Below are positions 1-11,253 of a DNA stretch of 64,000 nucleotides, in pieces. Source of the DNA: JALNXF01 sp964555845 (GTDB lineage: Bacteria; Patescibacteriota; Gracilibacteria; BD1-5; UBA2023); NCBI GenBank assembly GCA_964555845.1, contig CAZKUA010000001.1, forward strand, positions 121,248-185,247, read 5' to 3'. The notes under the pieces are model-generated. The model did no database searches and was not told the origin of the DNA. It saw only the letters and a program-made list of their open reading frames with translations. Within the stretch, counting starts at the first letter, position 1, and each line of letters starts with the position of its first letter. Position numbers and translations under genes: made by a program.

Positions 1-243
1 GCCGTTGCTAGAGCTCTAATTCACAACCCAGACATAATTATCTGAGATGAACCAACTGGAAATCTAGATCCACACAACGCAGATGAGATAATGGCAATTT
101 TGTCAGAATTAAATAGATGATGAAAGACAATTATAATTGCAACTCACGATGATAAAATAGTTAATAAACTGAAAAAAAGAGTTATAACTTTTAAGGATTG
201 ACTCGTTTTTTCTGATATAAAAAATTGAAATTATAATTTATAA
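1..243 (+). CDS. ftsE: ABC transporter ATPase FtsE, C-terminal part (5' end outside window)
   Basis: The last 80 residues of an ABC ATPase. The frame opens with the end of the signature helix (AVARAL), then Walker B and D-loop GDEPTGNLDP, and the H-loop ATHD about 25 residues later. The first G of GDEPTG and three further glycines are TGA, so code 25 is needed. DEPTGNLD, the short C-terminus and IMAILSEL are typical of FtsE, which works with FtsX in control of septal wall hydrolases. A LolD/MacB-type export ATPase is the alternative. An 85-bp AT-rich gap separates it from secY. Confidence 0.8.
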
Positions 244-328
244 ATTAAAAAAATTTTAATTTAAACTTTACTTTTTTAGTTTTTTCATATACTACAAGCA
301 TTAATTTATTAGTATTAATTAAAAATAT

Positions 329-1645
329 ATGGTCTTAAAATATTTTTCTAGAATTTGGAAATCTGATGATTTGAAGAAAAAAATCATTATTACTCTTTCT
401 TTAGTTGTATTGTTTGAGTTCTTATCAATAATTCCAGTTCCAGGAGTTAATCTCTGAGCACTTGAAAATATGCAAAAATTTCTTGAAGCAAACCAATGAC
501 TTTCGTTTTTCTCTTCTCTAATGTGAGGATGATTAAAAAGATTTTCTATAATATTAATGGGACTTTCTCCATATATTAACGCAGTTATTATAATCCAACT
601 TCTAGCCGTTGTTATCCCACAACTAGAAGCTCTAAAAAAAGAATGAGAACAATGACAAAAGAAAATTGATACTTATACTAGATGGCTTACTTTACCTCTT
701 GCTTTCGCTCAAAGTTACTGAATGATTGTACTTTTGAATACTTTACTTGGTTCAAATGTAAAATTAATTGAAACTACAGACTTTTTCGGAACAGTTCTTC
801 CTGCGATGCTTGTAATTACAGCTTGAACTCTATTTTTGATGTGGCTAGGTGAAATTATTAATGAATCAGGAATTGGAAATGGATCTTCAATAATAATCTT
901 TGCTTGAGTTTTAGCAGGAGTTCCACAACATATTATGAGTTATTTAAGTGTTTGAAATTATACTCTACTTATTATATTGCTTCTAGCTACACTTTGAGTA
1001 ATTTATGTAATTATAAAATTCACAGAATGATATAGAAAAATTCCACTAATTTATACTCGTACATGAAGATCAGAAAAATCTTATTTTCCAATAAGAGTAA
1101 ATCAAGCCTGAATGGTGCCAATAATTTTCGCTGTTTCTATCGTTACTTTTCCATCTTTAATCGGACAAATCCTATCTAAAAGAGCATCTGGAACTTCAAG
1201 AACTATATGAGAATTTCTTGTAAATAATTTCTCAATGAATAATCCAGGATGGATGTATATTTGAGTTTATTTCCTACTTGTACTTGGTTTTTCATTCTTC
1301 TATATTTCTATAGTATTTAATCCGTCAGAAGTGGCTGAAAGCATCCAAAAAAGAGGTTGATATATTCCAGGAGTTAGACCAGGAAAAGAAACTGTAGATT
1401 ATTTAGAAAAAACATCAAATCATCTTAATTTATATGGTTGAGCATTCCTAGCTTTAATCGCTATTTTCCCATATTTAATCACAAAAATTAACAATGAATT
1501 GCAATTAGTTGATATATCTGGTTCTTGAACTATAGATTTCTTAATAAGCTGAGCATGATTGATAATAGTAGTTTGAGTAGTGTTGGACTTAATTAGAAGA
1601 ATAGATACTGAGCTAAAAAGCTACGATTATAAAAGATTTTATTAA
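329..1645 (+). CDS. secY: Preprotein translocase subunit SecY
   Basis: SecY is the channel-forming subunit of the Sec translocon in the cytoplasmic membrane. The 438-residue product has the family length and about ten hydrophobic segments. Recognisable pieces are the plug-proximal IIPVPGV near residue 30, the SPYINA motif after TM2, GNGSSIIIFAG near residue 190, the loop RVNQAGMVPIIFA and the late PGVRPGKET. More than 20 glycines are TGA. The first ATG is preceded by an AT-rich leader without a Shine-Dalgarno. SecE lies at 28391, SecD at 30499 and SecF at 59322, so the Sec genes are scattered. The dnaQ-like gene follows after 11 bp. Confidence 0.97.
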
Positions 1646-1656
1646 AAAATAAAGAA

Positions 1657-2259
1657 ATGAAGATTTTTGTTTTTGATACAGAGACAACATGATTTTCAGT
1701 TAAATGAGGTACTAAAGAGCAACAGCCTTATATAGTCCAATTTGCTGGGATTTTATGAACAGTAGATAAAGCTACTGGTTTTACAGAAATAGAAAGAGTA
1801 AACAAGCTTATAAAACCTAGAATTTCAATTCCTTTTGCTACTTCTCAAATACATTGAATCTATGATAAAGATGTAGAGAACGCTCCCTATATAGAAGAGG
1901 TTATTGGTGACATTTTAAAATATATTAATACAAGTGACGCTGTAGTTGGACACAATATCGATTTTGATGAGGAAATTATCAAATGAGAATTGGCTCGCCT
2001 TTGAAGAATTTGAGATTATCAACCAATAAAAAGTATCTGTACAATGAGATGTACAACTGATTTTTGTAAGCTCCAAGGAAGATGATTTTCATACAAACCA
2101 CCAAAATTAAATGAACTTTATAAACATCTATTTTGAGCTCATTTTGAATGAGCGCATGACGCAATGTTTGATGTAGAGGCAACCGCTAAAATACTCTGAG
2201 AACTAGTCAAAAAATGAGTAATTGAACTAGAAAAAAATCTGATAATGAGACTATTTTAA
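1657..2259 (+). CDS. DnaQ-like DEDDh 3'-5' exonuclease
   Basis: A 200-residue stand-alone exonuclease domain of the DnaQ/PolC-epsilon type. Exo I motif FDTETTG is at residues 5-11, Exo II VVGHNIDFD near residue 92, and Exo III GAHDAMFDVEAT near residue 165 with the catalytic H and D. It removes nucleotides from 3' ends in proofreading or repair, or in RNA trimming if it is a RNase T/oligoribonuclease relative. No polymerase domain is attached. It starts 11 bp after secY, so co-transcription is likely. Its last 9 bp overlap the convergent murG gene inside a palindromic terminator. Several glycines, including the one in ETTG, are TGA. Confidence 0.88.
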
Positions 2260-2271
2260 AATAGTCTTTTT
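2248..2271. terminator. Palindromic terminator shared by convergent dnaQ-like and murG genes
   Basis: The perfect 20-bp palindrome AGACTATTTTAAAATAGTCT is followed by a T run on the + strand. It overlaps the final codons of both convergent genes, whose stops lie at 2257-2259 (+) and 2251-2253 (-). It fits a rho-independent terminator for the + operon; for the minus strand it is weaker. Confidence 0.6.
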
Positions 2272-3306
2272 TATTATTTCTAGAGAGTTGGTATTTTTAA
2301 AATCTACTAATTCTTTTTTGTATCAATCAAATTTTAACACTTTTTCAATTCAGGAATTATTTAGCTCATTTTCATTTATTAAAACATTTCATTTTTTCTC
2401 ATATTCAAGTGCATTATAATATTGATGGTTATTCCCTGATTCTGGTAATGGGATAATTATCATTTTAATATTAAAAGCCTCAATCTCTGCCAATGTCGTA
2501 GCTCCAGCTCTGGTAATAGCCAAATCAGAAGTATAGTAAAGATTTTTTAAAATATTTTGATCCACAAAATCATATACATTAACAAAACTATATTTCTCAA
2601 ACTTCTCTCTAAAAACTGTATTTTGACTCCCTAAAATTACATCTATTTTAAAATTTTTAAGCTTATCAATATTTCTAAGTAAAAAATCAAAAATACGAGT
2701 AGATCATTGACTTCAGGCAATTACTAGAAGGTTGGTCTTTTCTGATTTTACATCACTTTCTTCAATATTCTCAAATAACTCTGGATTTAGTATTTGTCCG
2801 ATAACTTCGACTTCCCTGTTTTTAAAATAAACTTTCGCGCTCTCAAATCCTAGAAAAATCTTAGAAGCAAAGCGAGCCACAATTCTATTGGCAAGTCCAG
2901 GAATAGAATCTGATTCATGTAAAAATAATTTTATTCAAAATATTTTCCCAGCTATTGCCATAGGAAGTGATACATATCATCATTTTGAGAAAATTAAGTC
3001 AGGCCTTAATTTGTGAAGTAATATTATAGATTGTACAATTCAAATTAGGATATGAAATGGTTCTACGAAAGTTCTAAAAGAAAAGTATCTTCTTAGTTTT
3101 CCACTTTTTATTGAGAAAAATTTTATCTCATTTTTTCAGGCTATATTTTCTTCGAGTGAGCCACTTTCCCCTACCCAAAAAAACTCAAGATTTTTGTCGT
3201 CTTTTAGAGAATTATAAATCGCCAGAAGTGGCATAATATGACCACCTGATCATCATCAAAGTAAAAGTATTTTTTTTACCCCAAGGGCACTTGTTTTATT
3301 GCGCAT
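2251..3306 (-). CDS. murG: UDP-N-acetylglucosamine--lipid II transferase MurG
   Basis: MurG adds GlcNAc to lipid I on the inner face of the membrane to make lipid II. The 351-residue product has the family length. The N-terminal loop GGGSGGHIMPLLAIY matches the GGTGGHIxPALA motif, with its first three glycines written TGA. A C-terminal GT28 domain with the SDLVITRAGATTLAE-like segment follows near residue 260. The N-terminus is odd: residues 1-10 (MRNKTSALGV) come from a dispersed 29-bp element found at the start of three other genes here. The normal MurG N-terminus would begin at KKILLLGG, where no native start codon is visible. The neighbouring hydrolase is encoded upstream on the same strand, 6 bp away. 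Confidence 0.95.
3278..3306 (-). repeat. Start-codon-donating repeat, murG copy
   Basis: One copy of the dispersed 29-bp element. On the minus strand it begins ATGCGCAATAAAACAAGTGC and ends CTTGGGGT. It encodes MRNKTSALGV, the first ten residues of MurG. Other copies lie at 12592-12648 (two in tandem), 15635-15663 and 21427-21455. Confidence 0.85.
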
Positions 3307-3312
3307 ATAAAA

Positions 3313-4122
3313 TTAGTTATTTTTTACTAAAAACTCGACCGCTTCATTTATCCACTTATCAAATTGGTCTGGTCTTTCCATATCATGATCTCAATTTTCT
3401 ACAATAATTTTGTTAATAAAATCTATACTAAGACTTTCGAATGGTACTGCGATATCCTTGTTTCCATGAATATGAAGAATTTGAGAATTAAAGTCTTTAA
3501 AATTAGAAGAGAAATCAATATCTTTATTTATGAGAAAATATGGAGAATTTATATAATTTGCTTTCGACATTTTACCAGTTTTTTCGCAGTCTTTCAAGAA
3601 TTCTCATTCATTTAAATAAGTTTGATAATTTTGCCAATTTATTTCAAGTATTGGATTTATTTTCTTCATCTGCCCCGAAGTAAACCGGTATCTTAGAAGT
3701 TCTTTTTGATTTAGAGCTGGTGATATTAGAATAATTTTTCCGATTTTATCCTTAATTTTCTCAATCTGACTAGCTAAAACGCAAGCGCCAAGTGAATGAG
3801 CTACAATATTAATTTTAGAATTTCAAATTTCCTTCTCAAGATTTTCTATTGCACTGAGTAAATCTTGACCTTGTTTTTCAATTGTAGTAAATCTAAAGTC
3901 ACCATCCGAAAGCCCTAAACCAGAAAAATCAAATCTAAGTGTTGCAAGCATTTTAGAAGTTATTTTATCAGCTAGAGTTTTAAATTTTTTCTCAGTTGTG
4001 GCTGATCTCTCAAATCCAGAAAGACAAATAACTCATCAATTTATCTCACTTTCTGGCAATGAAATTATTCATCTTAGAGTTTCTCACTCACTATTTGTGA
4101 ATTCAGTTAGTTTTGTTTTCAT
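3313..4122 (-). CDS. Alpha/beta hydrolase fold esterase-like protein
   Basis: A 269-residue single-domain alpha/beta hydrolase without a signal peptide, so probably cytoplasmic. The nucleophile elbow AHSLGA is near residue 110 (catalytic Ser). The acid is the Asp of HIHGNKD near residue 225, and the histidine lies in NGDHDME near residue 247. The oxyanion-side segment FDFSGLGLSDG follows strand 4. This layout matches serine aminopeptidase/monoacylglycerol-lipase-like hydrolases acting on ester or amide bonds; the substrate cannot be predicted. Its stop lies 6 bp before the murG start, so the two are probably co-transcribed. Confidence 0.8.
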
Positions 4123-4133
4123 AATTTTTTAAA

Positions 4134-5915
4134 TTAATATGCTTCTTTATTATAACAACTCTCGCAATAAACAATTTCTGGTCTTTCTGGACTATAGGTT
4201 GTCATCATATCTACGCCACATTTATCACATTTTCTATCATAGAGTTTTTTTGGATTTCTAAGATTCATTCTATCAAGATGACGTTGATCTGGATGTCTTC
4301 TTGGAATCGGAAGCGAATGTTTTCTATAAAAATCTAATTCTTGCTTTATTATTCTAAATAGTTTATTTGTAATCTCACATTCAATTGCCCGATTTAAAAT
4401 ATCATCTGGAATTTGGGTTATGTCATCAGGTAATTTTTCTGCTGGAATAATTTTTGTTACATTTGGGCGAGGACTTTCATAATTTGACCGTTTAAAATAT
4501 TCTGGATACCCACAAGGGATATCCCTACATTTTTCCGTAGGGGCAATCCCTTGTGGTTGCCCTATTTTAGAATTTTTTTGTCCTATTACTTCTTCTTTAG
4601 TAACAGGAAAAAAATCCTCCGCCACCGTTTCATTATATCAAAATGGAGAAATTGACGAAGGAAAGAAATTTCACCACTCTCAAGTTTTCTCTAAGTGTTC
4701 AATAATTTTCGGAACTAATTGTTCATATTCTTCCTTTGAATATTGTTTATTTAAAATGCAATAAGAAGCATTGCGAAGGCCTGTGCAACCGAAACAATTA
4801 GAACATCACTCAAGTAAAATTGAATAATAAATATTGTTTGAATTTCATATTCCTGATGAGAAAAATATTTTATATGAATTTTCGGCAATTAAAACTGAAT
4901 TAAAGACATATTTTGAATCATAAATACACGTACTATTATAAACCTCCAAAAATCTTGCTCATTCAAAAACATTATAGCCATCCTCTCACCCAACCACCGT
5001 AAAGCAGTCTATACAATTTTTGCTTTCATAAATATAATTTCAAGTGCAATTCTCACAAGACGTAGAATGAGTAGATTTTTGTGGAAATTTTAGTAAAAAG
5101 TTTTTATAATCTTTTTTGTATTTTTCTAATTGACTATAATTTCAGGTCTTGAAATTACTTTTAAATTTCTCATATTCTTCTTTTGAATACTGTTTATTTT
5201 CTATAAAATATTTTTTTCAATTTAATCCAAAACACATTATACACTCCTCACAATTTGTACATTCTTCACAAAATATTAAATTTTTTCAAGTTGAACAATT
5301 ATTACAAAAAGCTGAATTATACATTTTGTCGCAAGAAATTATTTCGTATGAATTATCTATAAAAGCTGACCACCAAATATCGTTAGAATTACTAACTTCA
5401 TATCAAGCCGTTGTGTAATTTGAGTCAATTATTGCAGTTCCATAAAAATTCAAATATGCGTTTTTAGAGTCCACAAGTCCATTATTATACTCTGAATTTT
5501 CACAGTTTAAATTATATAAATTTACCTTTGGAACCTTTAAAAATAAATTCTCAAATTGTGAAAAAAAGCTCGCTCCAAAATTATAATCCTGAGAATAATT
5601 AAAGGGGCTCCAAACGTCAGAAAACCATTCTTCAGAGCTATAAACTGTATATGGTTTGTCAGGAGAATATAGGGAAATTATATCCTTTCAAGATAAATTA
5701 GATTTACTTTTGTATAATTTTCTCTCATTTCTAAATGACATCAAATGCCTCAAAATACAATCTGGACTTAAAGTCTGAGATGGAATAATATATTTCACTC
5801 AATTAAAAACTGGAGAAAATTTCTCATAAGATTTAATATTTTTTTCTGAAACATCAAAAGAAATTCCACAACGAGAACAGTTTTTAGTTATTTCAATAAC
5901 TTCTAGTTTTTGCAT
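4134..5915 (-). CDS. Large multi-zinc-ribbon protein of unknown function (CPR type)
   Basis: A 593-residue cytoplasmic-looking protein dominated by Cys pairs: CSRCG near residue 13, clustered CNNC/CEEC/CEEC/CMCF-like pairs near residues 225-250, CENC and CIDC near 300, CSNCFGC near 375, and a C-terminal CDKCG...CESC ribbon. The motif NKQYSKEEYE occurs twice, showing an internal duplication. Recurrent phrases such as YDSKYVFNS suggest repeated ribbon units. I know similar proteins in CPR genomes but no function. A palindromic repeat is inserted in frame between residues about 450 and 470. The protein probably binds several zinc ions and perhaps nucleic acid, which is inference. Confidence 0.75.
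4505..4564. repeat. Palindromic repeat inserted in frame in the zinc-ribbon gene
   Basis: Two arms related to CCACAAGGGAT and ATCCCTTGTGG flank an inner pair CCCTAC/GTAGGG. The sequence looks like a typical intergenic REP/MITE repeat. Here it is translated as GQPQGIAPTEKCRDIPCGYP without breaking the frame. The segment separates the Cys-ribbon part from a conserved C-terminal domain. Confidence 0.75.
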
Positions 5916-5941
5916 AATTTATTTTTAAGTCAATATATTTA

Positions 5942-6976
5942 TTAATTAATTGCAATTTTTTTTCCATCAAGACTATATCTATATTTAGAATCTTTTGCAG
6001 AATAATAATAAGTACCATCAAGTTCAAAAGTTTTAGGATCTGCTCAAATTAATTCTATTCCATGAAGACTATAATATACATGATTTCTATCTTTTGCATA
6101 ATATAGAGGCCAATCAATTTTTTTATTATTAACAAAACGCTCTAGAATAAGAAAAGTTTTAGGATCTGCTCAAATTAATTCTTTTCATTCACAATAAACA
6201 GATATATTATCCATTGCATAGTAAGTTCAATTGATATTATGGAAAGTATTTATATCTTTAGGTAAAAAATATATTGTTTTCATATTTCATATAGAATTTG
6301 TAAATACAGCTTTATGTTTATCTTTACCATAAAAACCTAATGGTAAAAAATTTATTGGGTCAAGATTTATTTTTTCTAAAAATGAATCTCTTCATTTTTG
6401 TTTAATATAATATACATGATTTTCATCTTTTGCCCATCAATTTCATAAATAAGCAAAAGACTCAATATCTTCTGGTATAACAAGTGAATTGTTAATAAAT
6501 ATTTGATTCTTGTCTTTAATAATATTGTAACTATCAGCAGATCATAAAACTTTTACTGAATTAATATCTATATTTTTAATTTTCTCTGTTTTTAAATATA
6601 CAGAGTCTTTATCCTTAAAATAATTAGATGATTCAATTTGTTTAAAATCTGATCATATTATATGTGCATTTTCCCAAACAAATTTTTTATCTTTAGCACT
6701 ATTTTGACTAATAATTTGAAAGGTATCTAAATCAAGCTCTGGAGTTAAATATTGCCTAGAAGATCATAATGAGTTATGTTGCCAATAAATAAGGTTTTTA
6801 CTTTTATCAAAATAATAATTACTATCTAAAACCATCTTTGTAGAATCTAATTTAGTTAATTCATATGAATATCTGGTATTATTAAAATAATCAATAGTTT
6901 TTTTTGAAATCACATAAAAACCACCAAGAATTATTACTAATACAAATATTGATATTATTATATTAATATTTTTCAT
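5942..6976 (-). CDS. DKNYY-type repeat protein, membrane-anchored
   Basis: A 344-residue protein. An N-terminal hydrophobic segment (residues 3-22, IIISIFVLVIILGGFYVI) is probably an uncleaved anchor. The rest is built of units such as AKDxNHVYY, IELIGADPKTFE and KDSKYRYSLDG, the pattern of the DKNYY family. Units near residues 230, 265, 300 and 325 are clearest. The family occurs on bacterial envelopes with no known activity. The TGA-coded glycines and the repeat periodicity support the reading frame. It lies between the zinc-ribbon gene (26 bp) and the VirD4-like gene (62 bp), all on the minus strand. Confidence 0.7.
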
Positions 6977-7038
6977 ATAATTTTTTAGTTAAAATATAAA
7001 AATAAGAAAATATACAGAAATTTTTTAAAATATAAATA

Positions 7039-9291
7039 TTAAATAATCGGTTCCACAAAACTCTCAATTTTCTCGATTACATCTTTTTGTTCGGTTTGGG
7101 TAATTTTTTTGGCTTCCTCGAGTGATCTTGAATATTTTGATCGAGATATAGAATAGAGTTCTTCGATGTATTTTTTATCAAGTGGAGAATCTGGTAGAAA
7201 AGGGGTTTTTAGACTGAATGGGTCTTTTACTTGACCTGCTACAATCATTTTTGCATAAAATTCTCTCTGGCTTAAATTAGCTAAATCATAAGCATCAAGA
7301 AATGGATCAAATTGTTGTTTTATATAAAGAGCGTCTTCAGATGAAATACGAAAACTCACGAGAGTTCAAACATTTCCAAAAAGACTTTCAGAAATTTTGG
7401 TTGGAATTTGTTTGATAAATTGGTGGGCAACAATAAGTCAAAGTCAGTATTTACGGGCTTCCGCTAGAATTTCAGAAAAAGTATCAGTCGCGAAATTCTG
7501 GAATTCATCGACATATAGAAAAAATGGTTTTCTTTTGTCTTTGGCTTCCGATTGTCTTGACATCGAAGCTTGAAAGATTTTTGTAATAATCATAGCTCCG
7601 AGAAATCCCATAATTTCCTCTTGAAGTTTTCATTTTGGGAGTTTTACAAGAAAAATTTTTCCTTCATCCATCATTTTTCTAAAATCTAGCTTATTCTCTT
7701 TAGAGGCAAAAATATTTTTAATAATATCAACAGAAAGTATTTGCCCAACTTTATTTAAAATTGGCATAATGGCTTCTGTATTAAATTGCTGTGACCAACT
7801 CGCAAATTCATTGGTCCAGAAATTACGAACTACATCATCACTAATTGATTCTATCATTGTATAGCGAAAATCCTTATCTGTTAGAGCTCTAATTACGTCA
7901 AATAAAGTTGAATCTTTCTTATCAAGGAGGGCTAAAAATACCATACGAAGCACATGTTCGAGTTTTGGATTCCAATTAGCTCCAAAAAATTTCTTAAAAA
8001 TATCAATAAATCATTTAGCAAGTATTTGCTTTGATTCTCACTCTTGCACATCAAGCGGATTAAAACAAAATGGAAACTTTTCATCAGTTGGATCAAAAAT
8101 TATTACATCGTTTTTTCTTGATTCAGGGATAGAGGCTAGAGCTTCCTCAAAAAGGTCTCAATGCGGATCTATAATTCCAAGTCATTTTCCTGAGTGAATA
8201 TCATTTATAAACAAATTTGCAATAAATTTAGATTTTCAAACTCCGGTTTTTCCGATAACATAAGTATGTCTCAGTCTATCCTCATCATAAATTCAAACTG
8301 GAACTCGGATAGATCTATAATCAGAAATTCAAATTACATTCATATTTGAGTCTATATTTTGAGGAGTTATTTCTCAATTATTCTCTACTTTATAATCTAT
8401 AGTTGGCACTCAAATAGGAAGAGTTAGTTTTTTTGCAGTTACTTTAAGCAGACTTGTTTCTCATTTTGGGTTAGACGGAAAATGAAAAAATGAAGTAATT
8501 TCAAGAGAGCTTAAAATATATTTTCTTACTGGAGATTTTCCTTGAGAAATATTATTTATGGATGAAATATGGTTTTGAATTTTTAGATTAAATTGATTTA
8601 GAGGATAATTATTTAAAACAAGAAAATTATTAAAAATTGATTTTATTCTAGAAATAGCTTCATTTTTATCTTTAGATTGAGCTACAATATAAATTTTTGT
8701 CTCAAAAAGTTCTTTATTTAATTTTTCTTGAAAATAATTGCGCCCAACTAATTTCCAATCTTTTTGAGTTTTAAAATTGAGAATATATTTAAAAAACTGA
8801 AGTCAGAGCATTATTCTAAACAAGAAAAATCTAAATCTTGATTTAAGATAAAATCAGATGCTCTCCTCTTTTATTGGTGTAAATTCTAGGAAAATTCCTA
8901 TTTTATCACTTGTAACATCAAAATTCTCAAATGTTCTGAAAATATTAAAAATAAAATCTGTGTTATCAGAAGTATCTATTTTAAAAGGAAAAAACCAACT
9001 ATTTTCTAAAGTTATTTCTCATAAAACTGCCTTCTCTCAAACATAATCAAAAACTCATTTATCATCTTTTATAATCTGAAAATCATTAAAAGAAGTGTAA
9101 AATTTCGACTCAAAAGGAGAATAAGTTTCCCTATCGCAAGTCAACGAATAAAAATATTCTCACTTAAGATAATTAAGTCCCAAAATAATTTTCTGTCACT
9201 TGAGAGTCTTCCCTATTTCATCTAAAAAATTAGAGAAAATATTTTTTCATTTATTGTATCCGTGATATAGTTTTATAAGATAATTTTGCAT
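7039..9291 (-). CDS. VirD4/TraG-like conjugative-transfer ATPase
   Basis: A 750-residue protein of the FtsK/HerA-VirD4 superfamily. The first 360 residues are poorly conserved and may contact membrane partners. Walker A VIGKTGVGKSKF is near residue 350, followed by GIIDPHGDLFEEAL. Walker B FLYVDEFQNFATDTF is near residue 590, and the late motif VAHQFIKQI near residue 640. Such ATPases couple substrate to a type IV secretion channel or pump DNA. Related parts in the window are the PrgI and TraC-like genes at 58-59 kb and VirB2-like proteins at 15-16 kb. No relaxase is visible, so DNA transfer as such is not proven. Confidence 0.85.
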
Positions 9292-9385
9292 TTATTTTTT
9301 TTACAAAGTTATAATTTATTTTATTATACAAAAATATAGAATTTATCAAATTTTTTCCTCAAATTCATCGCTAAATTCTATATTT

Positions 9386-9479
9386 TTAATCCGAAGTCTT
9401 TAATTTCAGTTGTTCGATTTTATCGAACAACTCATTTTCCTATTTCCTTTTGTTCAAAAATTGCTAATTTTGTTTTCAT
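9386..9479 (-). pseudogene. Remnant of a BRO-N/RhuM-type gene
   Basis: A start MKTKLAIFEQKEI is typical of BRO-N/RhuM-type antirepressor-like genes but runs into a stop after about 19 codons. In the +1 frame an ending ENELFDKIEQLKLKTSD resembles a C-terminal coiled coil of such genes. Between them nearly the whole gene is gone. The hairpin with 11-bp arms at 9408-9432 is the codons for LFDKIEQL and may also work as a terminator. Confidence 0.45.
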
Positions 9480-9534
9480 GGTGCTTTAAGATTAGGGATA
9501 AATAATTTACTTTTTTCAAAGTTTCTTTTCTTCA

Positions 9535-9864
9535 CTATTCTTTATAAGCTTGAGCAAAAGCAATTTCTTGTTTTCTCGGATCTCAATTCTGTGCGATAAG
9601 ATAACAAGCATAACGAGAGAGTCTATAATCCAATCATGGTCTTCATCATGTACTTTTTACCGACTCCGGTAAAAAGTGGTCTTCTATCATATTTCAAGCC
9701 TTTTTACATGATTCCATTGCTCTTCAGATTGCTTCTTCGAATTTTTGCCAAGTCTGATATCCCAAAAGTCCCTGTAAATCTCTTGCGCTCCAAAATTCCA
9801 GGTTATCTTTTATCTGTTTTATTTCTTCAAATGAAGAAAAGAGTTTTGTAATATTTGCTTCCAT
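9535..9864 (-). pseudogene. Truncated DinD-like BRO-N protein
   Basis: A 109-residue open frame matching the N-terminal half of DNA-damage-inducible protein D: FWSARDLQGLLGY near residue 25, the TIDDHF-equivalent MIEDHFLPES near 58, and LSRYACYLIAQNGDPRKQEIAFAQ near 82. It stops with TAG right after YKE, where full-length DinD continues for well over 100 residues. It is probably a truncated remnant, though the BRO-N domain could still fold. Glycines in NGDP and KSTGGRPG are TGA. A palindromic motif shared with the lexA upstream region lies 83 bp before the start. Confidence 0.65.
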
Positions 9865-9946
9865 GATTTTAGTATTTTAGAAATAAATTATTTTAAGTTA
9901 TGTTTTTATATAAAATTACTTTATTTTCCATGCTTTATTTATTAAA

Positions 9947-9961
9947 TATACACCAAGTATA
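9947..9961 (-). promoter_or_regulatory. Candidate LexA operator upstream of the dinD-like gene
   Basis: The palindrome TATAC-N5-GTATA reads TATACTTGGTGTATA on the minus strand and is followed by TTTAATAA. The lexA upstream region has TATACTAGGTGTATA followed by TTTAATTA (50259-50275). The two sites match at 21 of 23 positions over the extended block. A DinD-like gene and lexA are classical SOS targets, so a common operator is the simplest reading. Confidence 0.55.
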
Positions 9962-10008
9962 TAAATATATTTTTAAAGTCAAATATTTTGTGAAAATTCG
10001 TTTCAAAG

Positions 10009-10081
10009 CTCCCCCTATTCTCACTATCGTTCGAATTTTCCCCCTCGATTGAGGGGGATGTCTGTCAAGACAAGGGGAGTT
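10009..10081. repeat. GC-rich inverted repeat (REP-like)
   Basis: Outer arms CTCCCC and GGGGAG enclose an inner hairpin CCCCCTCgattGAGGGGG. The composition is far above the surrounding AT-rich DNA. It looks like a palindromic intergenic repeat related in style to those found inside genes elsewhere in this window. Confidence 0.6.
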
Positions 10082-10172
10082 TTTTTCTACAACATCTCCA
10101 AAATCCCCTCATTATAAGATTGTTCTACTTCTTTTTCTGATTTATTTAAAAATAAAAAATCAAATTTTTTCT

Positions 10173-11252
10173 CTAAATCACCACCCTGTAATTCCCTCAA
10201 ATCTCAGCGCTTATTAGTCAATTTATTTCAAGGATTGATAATTTATAGCTTGCGATACTTATGTCTATATCAAGCGCTTCTGCTATAGTTTCAGCAGAAG
10301 ATACCTCTTTTAAGACAGAATTATAAATCTTTTCTTCGAGTTCATCGCCAAATTCTATATTTTTAATCTTTTCTTCGAGTTTTATTGTATCTCAATATTC
10401 CTCGATAATATCCTCATAACTCATTGTGGGCTTTCCGAGTCAATTTTGGATTAATTTATTAGATCAAATTGAGGCTTCTCTTGTAATATCACCCGGAATT
10501 ACAAATACATCTTTATTGAGTTCTAAGGCAAGTCTTGCAGTAATGAGAGTTCATGATTTATCTCAGGCTTCTGTAATTAGAGTTCATCTAGAAAGACAAG
10601 CTATAATCTCATTTCTAATTGGGAAATTATACGGAGTTCAAATTGTTTTAAATGGAAAGATAGAAACTACAGCTCCACCAGTTTTTATAATTTCTTCATA
10701 CAGGGCTTTATTTGTAAAAGGATAGTAAATATCAATTCCAGTACCAACAACTGAAATTGTGTATCATCAATGTTTTAAAGTTATTTTATGAGCTAAACTA
10801 TCAACTCAATAAGCTCAACCACTTACAACTCAAAAATCATTTTTTATAAGACCTGGAATAATATTGTCTAAAATTATTTCGCTGTATTTTGTAGCTTTTC
10901 TTGAGCCAACTATTGAAATTAAATTAGAATTTTTTCTGAGATTTCATCTTACATAAAGCAAAAACGGAGGAATTGTGAGTTTTTTTAGCTCTTCTGGATA
11001 ATCTGGATCTTTGACTGAAATTAGTTCAACTCAAAAATCTTTAATTAATTTATCGATAATTTCAGCTCTAAATTTTGCCTTATTTTCTAAAATTGTATTT
11101 GCCTTTTCTTCTCTAATTCAAGCCTTAATCAAATCACTATATCCAAAATTTTCAAAGAAATTTTTATAATCAGTAGAATTGCAAAAAACTTTTTCTAAAT
11201 TCTTTGAAGTAAATCAAATATAGTGAAGATAAGCCAAATATTTATTTTCCAT
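10173..11252 (-). CDS. dprA: DNA processing protein DprA
   Basis: DprA binds incoming single-stranded DNA in natural transformation and loads RecA. The 359-residue product has a short N-terminal region, then the Rossmann-like core with ISIVGSRKAT near residue 115 and VVSGGAYGVDSLAH near 155. STP-like blocks TLITEAGDKSGTLITARLALELN and VFVIPGDITR follow near 245 and 270. A winged-helix end (SILEINGLISAEIGGNYR) completes the domain set. Its start codon lies 1 bp after the tldD stop, implying translational coupling. Many glycines are TGA. With pilT and a prepilin gene nearby it supports a DNA-uptake capacity; no comEC is in this window. Confidence 0.93.
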
Positions 11253-11253
11253 T

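Larger units (their letters stand above)
9865..10172. other. Non-coding gap between dprA and dinD-like remnant
   Basis: A 308-bp stretch without a convincing gene. It holds the candidate LexA operator (9947-9961), a GC-rich inverted repeat (10009-10081) and about 85 bp of AT-rich sequence after the dprA stop. A short minus-strand frame in that last part ends EVEQSYNEGILEML; it overlaps the dprA 3' end in another frame and has no identifiable family. Confidence 0.5.

Noticed and set aside
7039..9291. A run of several broken ORFs suggesting a pseudogene
   Set aside because: All internal TGA codons fall at glycine positions; the gene is intact in code 25. The same applies to most other apparently broken genes.
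10087..10260. Second minus-strand frame ending EVEQSYNEGILEML beyond the dprA stop
   Set aside because: The dprA frame reaches the expected winged-helix end and stops at 10173; the other frame has no start and no recognisable family.
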